From: Desulfosporosinus sp. Sb-LF
GTDB lineage: Bacteria > Bacillota > Desulfitobacteriia > Desulfitobacteriales > Desulfitobacteriaceae
Assembly (NCBI RefSeq): GCF_004766055.1
Contig: NZ_SPQR01000009.1
Location: 164,696-228,695, forward strand
Reading direction: 5' to 3'
DNA: 64,000 bases
Shown: in pieces, positions 59,582 to 64,000 of the stretch
Layout of the letters: each line of letters begins with the position of its first letter
Position numbering within the stretch: position 1 is the first letter of the stretch
Translations under genes and position numbers: made by a program
Notes under the pieces: model-generated
Told to the model about the DNA's origin: nothing
What the model saw: only the letters and a program-made list of their open reading frames with translations
The model's database searches: none

Positions 59582-61246
59582 CTAGTTGTTCGAAGGCATT
59601 GCCCCTAAATTCCAAAGAGCCCACCCGTAATCCGAATCATACGGGTTCGTTGGTTTCATCCCACTGACACGTTCTTGATTCTTCAAGGACTGAATCTTGG
59701 ATGTACTAGTGGCCGCTGTCCCTTCAATCGTATGTGCAATTGCCACAGCTCCATCTGACATGGCAAGTCCCTTAATATCGCAAATTGACGGATTTATAAC
59801 AAGCCAATAGGTTGTATTTGGGGTAAGGGCTGTAGTCGGAATCACTTGCACATCAGATGGTCCAAGGGGTTCAAATATTGCAGGCGTTCTTTGGCCTGTT
59901 GCGCTATTGATCAGCTCTAGACTTGTGTTATTCACGCTTTGCCAATCGACTGCTCCCGCAAAGTTCACCGTGAACTTCTTATCCAGCGGCACCGCTGACA
60001 ATTCGCTGACTTTGCGATAGTTTCGGTAATAGAGAGAATAACGCTCCAAGGATTGGTACGCAGGCACCGAGTTCGCAAGTTCCCCCCATGCTTCCCAATA
60101 ATCCATTGTCTTAGCCTTGGAAATCGCCTCCGTTTCACTCAATAGCATCAATTCTGCCGCTTTGAGCGAGTCTGTTTGCTTAATTTCAACATCAGGATCT
60201 ACGCCCACTTTATTAATCTCATGGCCCAAAGGGGAATAAAAACGATCAACCGTCATTTTAAGGACACCCCCATTCGTAAGGGTAAACATGCTCTGGACCG
60301 TCCCCTTCCCATAGGTAGTTGTACCTACCAGAGTTGCCTTTTGGTGATCTTTGACTGCAGCTGTTAATATCTCTGATGCACTGGCACTATTCTTATTGGT
60401 TAGGAAAATGACCGGTTGACTAAGTATGAAGCCATGGTCCGGTGCTTTGTATTGAGAAACGGTACCAGTTCGGTCTTTGATACGTACCACAACATCAGGG
60501 CCTACGAAATAGCCCGCGAGATCAATTGCCGAACTCAAATAGCCTCCCCCATTATCTCTTAAATCCACAATCCATCCGTTTATATTTTGACTTTTTAAAC
60601 GGTTAACCACCGCGAGAAATTCTGTCGGTGTATCTCTTCCAAATGAATTCAGATCAAGATAGCCGATATGCCCATCTAGCACATCTCCCGTCACTGTAGG
60701 TTCAGTTACTGCCCTGCGCGTGACCGTAAACTCCTTGGTCTCCGTCCCATGTTTCACGCTGATTTGAACTGTGCTTCCATCCAGACCCCGCAGGATGTTC
60801 ACTGCTTCATCCGAAGAGAGCCCGACTAGCGTTTGCCCAGCCGCACTGAAAATTAAGTCCCCAGCTTTCAATCCAACCTCTTCCGCTGGTGAACCAGAGA
60901 TGACAGCGACCACCCTCACCCCTTCGGGTTCCATGTTAATATGAACCCCAATCCCATAAAAACGCATATCTATACTCCCCACAAAGCCCTGATATCCCTC
61001 AGGGGAGAAGTACATCGTGTGAGGATCCCCAAGCAACTTCAGAGTCTCGTCCACAGTCGGAGCGTTTAAGACCTCAGCGGATACCGGGTCCACATACTGG
61101 TTTTGTAGCAGCGTCCGAATTTCTGGCAAAACATCAACATTGGAAGCTAGAACCATCGTCGAGGAACTCAGAATTAGGGTTAATACGAGCATAAAGTTTA
61201 AAAGTATGTATCCAGCTACTTTTCTTCGTAAAAATCTTGCTAGCAT
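59582..61246 (-). CDS. S41 family C-terminal processing protease with an added Ig-like domain
   Basis: An N-terminal membrane anchor is followed by a PDZ domain (about 95-175: FYGIGVHINMEPEGVRVVAVISGSPAEEVGLKAGDLIFSA) and the S41 core. The catalytic Ser lies in TNKNSASASEILTAAV and the catalytic Lys in GTTTYGKGTVQS, as in CtpA/CtpB. Beyond about residue 415 is an SbsA-like Ig domain (VPLDKKFTVNFAGAVDWQSVN, ALTPNTTYWLVINP), uncommon for CtpA proteases and normally found in S-layer or surface proteins. CtpB controls sporulation sigma-K signalling in Bacillus. GGAGGGAGATC precedes the ATG. Confidence 0.93.
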   Translation of the reverse strand: MLARFLRRKVAGYILLNFMLVLTLILSSSTMVLASNVDVLPEIRTLLQNQYVDPVSAEVLNAPTVDETLKLLGDPHTMYFSPEGYQGFVGSIDMRFYGIGVHINMEPEGVRVVAVISGSPAEEVGLKAGDLIFSAAGQTLVGLSSDEAVNILRGLDGSTVQISVKHGTETKEFTVTRRAVTEPTVTGDVLDGHIGYLDLNSFGRDTPTEFLAVVNRLKSQNINGWIVDLRDNGGGYLSSAIDLAGYFVGPDVVVRIKDRTGTVSQYKAPDHGFILSQPVIFLTNKNSASASEILTAAVKDHQKATLVGTTTYGKGTVQSMFTLTNGGVLKMTVDRFYSPLGHEINKVGVDPDVEIKQTDSLKAAELMLLSETEAISKAKTMDYWEAWGELANSVPAYQSLERYSLYYRNYRKVSELSAVPLDKKFTVNFAGAVDWQSVNNTSLELINSATGQRTPAIFEPLGPSDVQVIPTTALTPNTTYWLVINPSICDIKGLAMSDGAVAIAHTIEGTAATSTSKIQSLKNQERVSGMKPTNPYDSDYGWALWNLGAMPSNN

Positions 61247-61345
61247 TTTTTCTATGATCTCCCTCCAGAGTTATAAAGGCTACTCTGGATAATAGATTCG
61301 ACACATTATTGGATTCACCTTCGACCTCCTTAAAAAGTTCTTTAA

Positions 61346-61387
61346 ACAAAAAATAGAATGCCTGTCTATGACGATGATAGGCATTTC
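61346..61387 (-). terminator. Hairpin downstream of the DEAD helicase gene (second terminator)
   Basis: AATGCCT/AGGCATT with partly paired inner bases, and TATTTTTTG following on the minus strand. It lies between the helicase and protease genes. Confidence 0.6.
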
Positions 61388-61444
61388 TATGTACTGATTA
61401 TTATATTGCCATTAGATGATTCTTCATCAAGTTAAATTTGCCCA

Positions 61445-61478
61445 TTAAAAAGGGAAAAGGTACCAACAACCTCTTCCC
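61445..61478 (-). terminator. Terminator of the DEAD helicase gene
   Basis: On the minus strand GGGAAGAGGT pairs with ACCTTTTCCC (one mismatch), followed by TTTTT, 19 bases after the stop codon. Confidence 0.8.
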
Positions 61479-61496
61479 AAAGCCTACTACTCTATT

Positions 61497-62984
61497 CTAG
61501 CCATTTCTCTTATTGTCCCTACCTCTTTGAGCTCCGGCAGCGCCTCCACGAACATCATTGCCTTTACCTCTTCTTGACCAAGTGTCCGTCTTGGGTGCAT
61601 AGCCGCTTCTGTTATAACCACCCTGTGGTGGTCTTGGATTTCCCATACTTCTCGTTCTAAGGGGTGCCGCCTCCGTTAATCGAACTTCTACATTTTCAGG
61701 TTCCTTAGTAATAATCTTCAACGCAGCGGATAAGAGGGTTACTGAGTCATTTTCAGCCAGCAAATCTTCAGCTACCCCTTTATATTTCTCAATATCTTCT
61801 TCTGCAATGACTCGCAGAATTTCATTCATTGTTAAGCGTTGCTGCCCTTCTACTGCCTCAACAATGGTAGGAATAGGCTTACGCACAATCCTGCGCTTAA
61901 TCACGGATTCAATCAGTCTCAACATGCCCATCTCACGAGGTGTGACTAAGGTAATGGCTAAACCTGATTTTCCAGCCCGACCAGTACGACCCACCCGATG
62001 AACATAACTTTCTGTGTCTTGTGGTATGTCGAAGTTAAACACGTGGGTCACTCCACTAATATCCAAACCACGAGCAGCCACATCAGTAGCGACCAAAACC
62101 TCAATGGTTCCATCTTTAAACTGACGCAAAACGCTATCTCTCTTGCTTTGGGTCAAGTCACCATGAATTCCTTCCGCAGAATAACCGCGCTTACTCAAAG
62201 CTTCGGAAAGTTCATCCACTCTCCGTTTTGTTCGAGCAAAGACAATCGACAAATCGGGAGATTGGATATCTAGAATACGAGATAAGACATCAAATTTAAG
62301 TCGTTCCGATACTTCCACATAATGTTGCTCAGTATCCGAGACCGTGACGCCTGTTGATTTAATACTAATCAGCTCGGGCTCCTTCATAAACCGCTGAGCA
62401 ATATTTTGAATCTGCCTAGGCATGGTGGCGGAGAAGAGCAAAGTCTGACGTTCCTCTGGAATTTCCTTGAGGATCGTTTCGATATCTTCCAAGAAACCCA
62501 TGTTCAGCATTTCATCGGCTTCATCCAAAACAACGATTTTGATGTCATTAAGGCGAATGGTCTTCCTCCTCATGTGATCCATCAAACGTCCTGGAGTCGC
62601 TACGATGATGTGGGGCCTCTTTTTGAGGGCTCTAATTTGCCAATCGATCCCTTGTCCGCCGTAGATAGGTAGGGCATGAATCCGTTTAAATTGCCCAATC
62701 TTATTTAATTCCTCAGCCACTTGGACCGCCAATTCTCGAGTTGGAGCCAACACTATGCCTTGAATTTGTTCGGCTTGTTCCTTAATTCTCTCCACCAAGG
62801 GAATTCCGTAAGCAGCTGTTTTGCCTGTTCCAGTTTGGGCCTGTCCAATCAGATCTTTCCCTTCCATCGTGGTAGGAATCGTCTTTTCTTGAATAGGGGT
62901 CATTTCTTCAAAACCCATGTTGATAATCGATCGAATAAGTGGTTCACTTAATCCTAAGTCTGTGAATGTTGCCAATACGTTCAT
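61497..62984 (-). CDS. DEAD-box ATP-dependent RNA helicase (CshA/DeaD-type)
   Basis: The 495-residue protein contains the full set of DEAD-box motifs: the Q-motif [35 protein letters not shown], Ia [53 protein letters not shown] and [15 protein letters not shown]. The C-terminal tail is Gly/Arg/Asn-rich, typical of RNA-binding tails. It probably unwinds structured RNA for ribosome assembly, mRNA decay and cold adaptation. AAAGGAG is only one or two bases before ATG 62984, while TTG at codon 4 (62975) has normal spacing, so the true start may be the TTG. Confidence 0.95.
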   Translation of the reverse strand: MNVLATFTDLGLSEPLIRSIINMGFEEMTPIQEKTIPTTMEGKDLIGQAQTGTGKTAAYGIPLVERIKEQAEQIQGIVLAPTRELAVQVAEELNKIGQFKRIHALPIYGGQGIDWQIRALKKRPHIIVATPGRLMDHMRRKTIRLNDIKIVVLDEADEMLNMGFLEDIETILKEIPEERQTLLFSATMPRQIQNIAQRFMKEPELISIKSTGVTVSDTEQHYVEVSERLKFDVLSRILDIQSPDLSIVFARTKRRVDELSEALSKRGYSAEGIHGDLTQSKRDSVLRQFKDGTIEVLVATDVAARGLDISGVTHVFNFDIPQDTESYVHRVGRTGRAGKSGLAITLVTPREMGMLRLIESVIKRRIVRKPIPTIVEAVEGQQRLTMNEILRVIAEEDIEKYKGVAEDLLAENDSVTLLSAALKIITKEPENVEVRLTEAAPLRTRSMGNPRPPQGGYNRSGYAPKTDTWSRRGKGNDVRGGAAGAQRGRDNKRNG

Positions 62985-63316
62985 TCTCCTTTTTGTTTGT
63001 TATACTTATTAAGTTCTCCAATTGCGTCTCTATCTATAACTGCGCAGAAATAATTTTCTATATCAAATATGACCGCCGAAACAGTACATCCGCGATAGCG
63101 CGTGAGTTTCGCCAACGGGGTATAAGACGCTTGTGGTACTCAAAATAATATTATATCATGATTGCGCTAGAATTGAAAGAAAATAGTCCGTTTTAAAGGA
63201 TTGAGCCACTTGAACAATAATAGTTTCGGCTCCGAAAACACGCAAATTGTCCATTTGCCGCAATTAAGTCAAATTTTGCTCGTGGAACGTTCCCCTTTTG
63301 TAATCGTTACATCTGC

Positions 63317-63490
63317 CTACTGCTGTGGTTCATGTTGACCTTCTCTATTTAGTTTAGTTGCCCAGGTAACATACCGTTGATATTGAATACCCTTGGCTTC
63401 GCAGCACGCCTTTTCAGTCATTCCGCTGGCCCTGCATTCCGCTACGAGCTAAGCCCGCTGTTCTCGCTTGGGTACTTTAATACCTCCAAT
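63317..63490 (-). pseudogene. Remnant of an IS66-type accessory gene (tnpA/orf1)
   Basis: The minus strand reads KVPKREQRA-stop-LVAECRASGMTEKACCEAKGI and then QYQRYVTWATKLNRE before a second stop. The xxASGMTxKAxCEAxGIxYxxYxxWxxKL pattern is that of IS66 family TnpA accessory proteins. An in-frame TAG, a missing N-terminus and the absence of tnpB/tnpC show that it is a dead fragment. The gap from 62985 to 63316 shows no gene; its first part is probably the long helicase leader. Confidence 0.55.
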
Positions 63491-63570
63491 CCTTAGTCTT
63501 ATGGAGGTATTTTCTCCAGTTAGTGCAGGTTTGACCATGCACCTGTTTATTAAACGCTTACAGGCATACA

Positions 63571-63607
63571 GAAAAAGCCCCACGTCCTTTTGTTGGAACG
63601 TGAGGCT
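63571..63607 (-). terminator. Terminator after the broken surface-protein gene
   Basis: On the minus strand AGCC-CACGT-CC pairs with GG-ACGTG-GGCT (small mismatches), followed by TTTTTC. Confidence 0.7.
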
Positions 63608-63662
63608 CGAACATTGGCAACGGTAGTGTCGGTAGTGCCACTGTGTCGCTTGTTTCGACAAA

Positions 63663-64000
63663 TCATTTTATGCCACTTCGGCACTTCGCTACATCGTAGA
63701 CTTTTACGGTATCTCCCGCAGACAGGCCCGTGAAGGAAATGTTATCTCCCGCGCCCACTACGGTGTTTAGGGTCATTTGGTTTGCATTAAGCGTTGTAGT
63801 AAGGGCACTTACATTATTAGTGCAGTCCAAGTGCCTGTACCTGTGTATCCATTAACAGAAACATCAACACTGATCTTTTTGCCCATATTGTCACTTGTTA
63901 CAGTATAGGATGCTGTCGTTCCAAGTACTGTATCAGGACTATCTTGATAATACCATTTGTACACCGCATCGGTATTTACAGGATATGAGCCTATGGTTGT
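63663..64000 (-). pseudogene. 3' end of an extracellular repeat-domain protein, frameshifted
   Basis: From the right edge one minus frame reads GSYPVNTDAVYKWYYQDSPD and continues through SYTVTSDNMGKKISVDVSVN-GYTGTG, an Ig-like / surface-protein module, then meets TAA near 63815. The next frame continues in the same style (TNNVSALTTTLNANQMTL, TVVGAGDNISFTGLSAGD-TVKVYDVA) and ends KCRSGIK-stop at 63663. The two pieces read as one protein broken by a one- or two-base indel. The protein is of the large secreted type with repeated bacterial Ig-like modules. It may be decay, since an IS remnant is next to it, or a sequencing error at a window or contig edge. Confidence 0.6.

Noticed and set aside
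63449..63661. A 70-codon minus-strand ORF near the right edge
   Set aside because: It runs through a terminator hairpin and into the IS66 remnant; composition and context indicate non-coding debris.

Overview
The window looks like the chromosome of an anaerobic, spore-forming Firmicute of the Desulfitobacterium/Desulfosporosinus type. This is inferred from strong AGGAGG-type ribosome sites with many GTG and TTG starts, a SleB-like hydrolase, GerMN and YlbF proteins, a B12-dependent glutamate fermentation operon and several sensory proteins. No rRNA, CRISPR array or intact prophage is present.

Layout. 1-8.5 kb: end of a glycolipid glycosyltransferase, a YetF-type membrane protein, three paralogous small lipoproteins interleaved with two very small membrane-protein ORFs (30 and 40 aa) and a degenerate tRNA-Thr, then tRNA-Leu/Gln, a polysaccharide deacetylase and a TVP38 membrane protein. 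8.5-11.3 kb: tRNA-His/Arg/Pro, rdgB, rph and a P-loop protein. 11.7-19.2 kb: a sensory block with an acyltransferase, an O-methyltransferase, an HD-GYP protein, a globin-coupled chemoreceptor, a Cys-rich protein, a small sirohaem-reductase-like protein and a CZB chemoreceptor. 19.2-34.1 kb: one long minus-strand operon that reads gntR, murI, glmS, glmL, glmE, mal, a 2-hydroxyacyl-CoA-dehydratase-like pair, citD, citE, citF, citC, and a two-subunit fumarase-type hydratase. Together these form the methylaspartate route: glutamate to 3-methylaspartate, mesaconate, citramalate, then acetate plus pyruvate. 34.5-43.4 kb: two-component system, MacAB-like exporter, CWB2 wall protein and GerMN lipoprotein. 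43.5-51.4 kb: ZIP transporter, SGNH-like protein, YlbF with a group of Pro/Gln-rich proteins, YkuE-like phosphoesterase and SleB-like hydrolase. 51.5-59.2 kb: an RND efflux operon (two TolC-like proteins, adaptor, pump, TetR) with a visible promoter and TetR-type operator. 59.2-64 kb: DUF948, an S41 protease and a DEAD helicase, then an IS66 remnant and a frameshifted surface-protein fragment.

The most unusual feature is a family of large (about 115-340 bp) structured intergenic repeats, with seven main loci and several partial copies. Their stems covary between copies in this window, so a conserved secondary structure is being maintained. Many carry small hairpins whose loops read ATGGAT, AAGGAT, AAGGAC or AGGAC, which resemble CsrA/RsmA-type GGA sites. 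Four copies lie in intercistronic gaps of the glutamate operon, and two of these reach into the 3' ends of coding sequences. I cannot assign them to a known family from memory; candidates are stand-alone HEARO/omega-type RNAs or a CsrA-binding RNA family.
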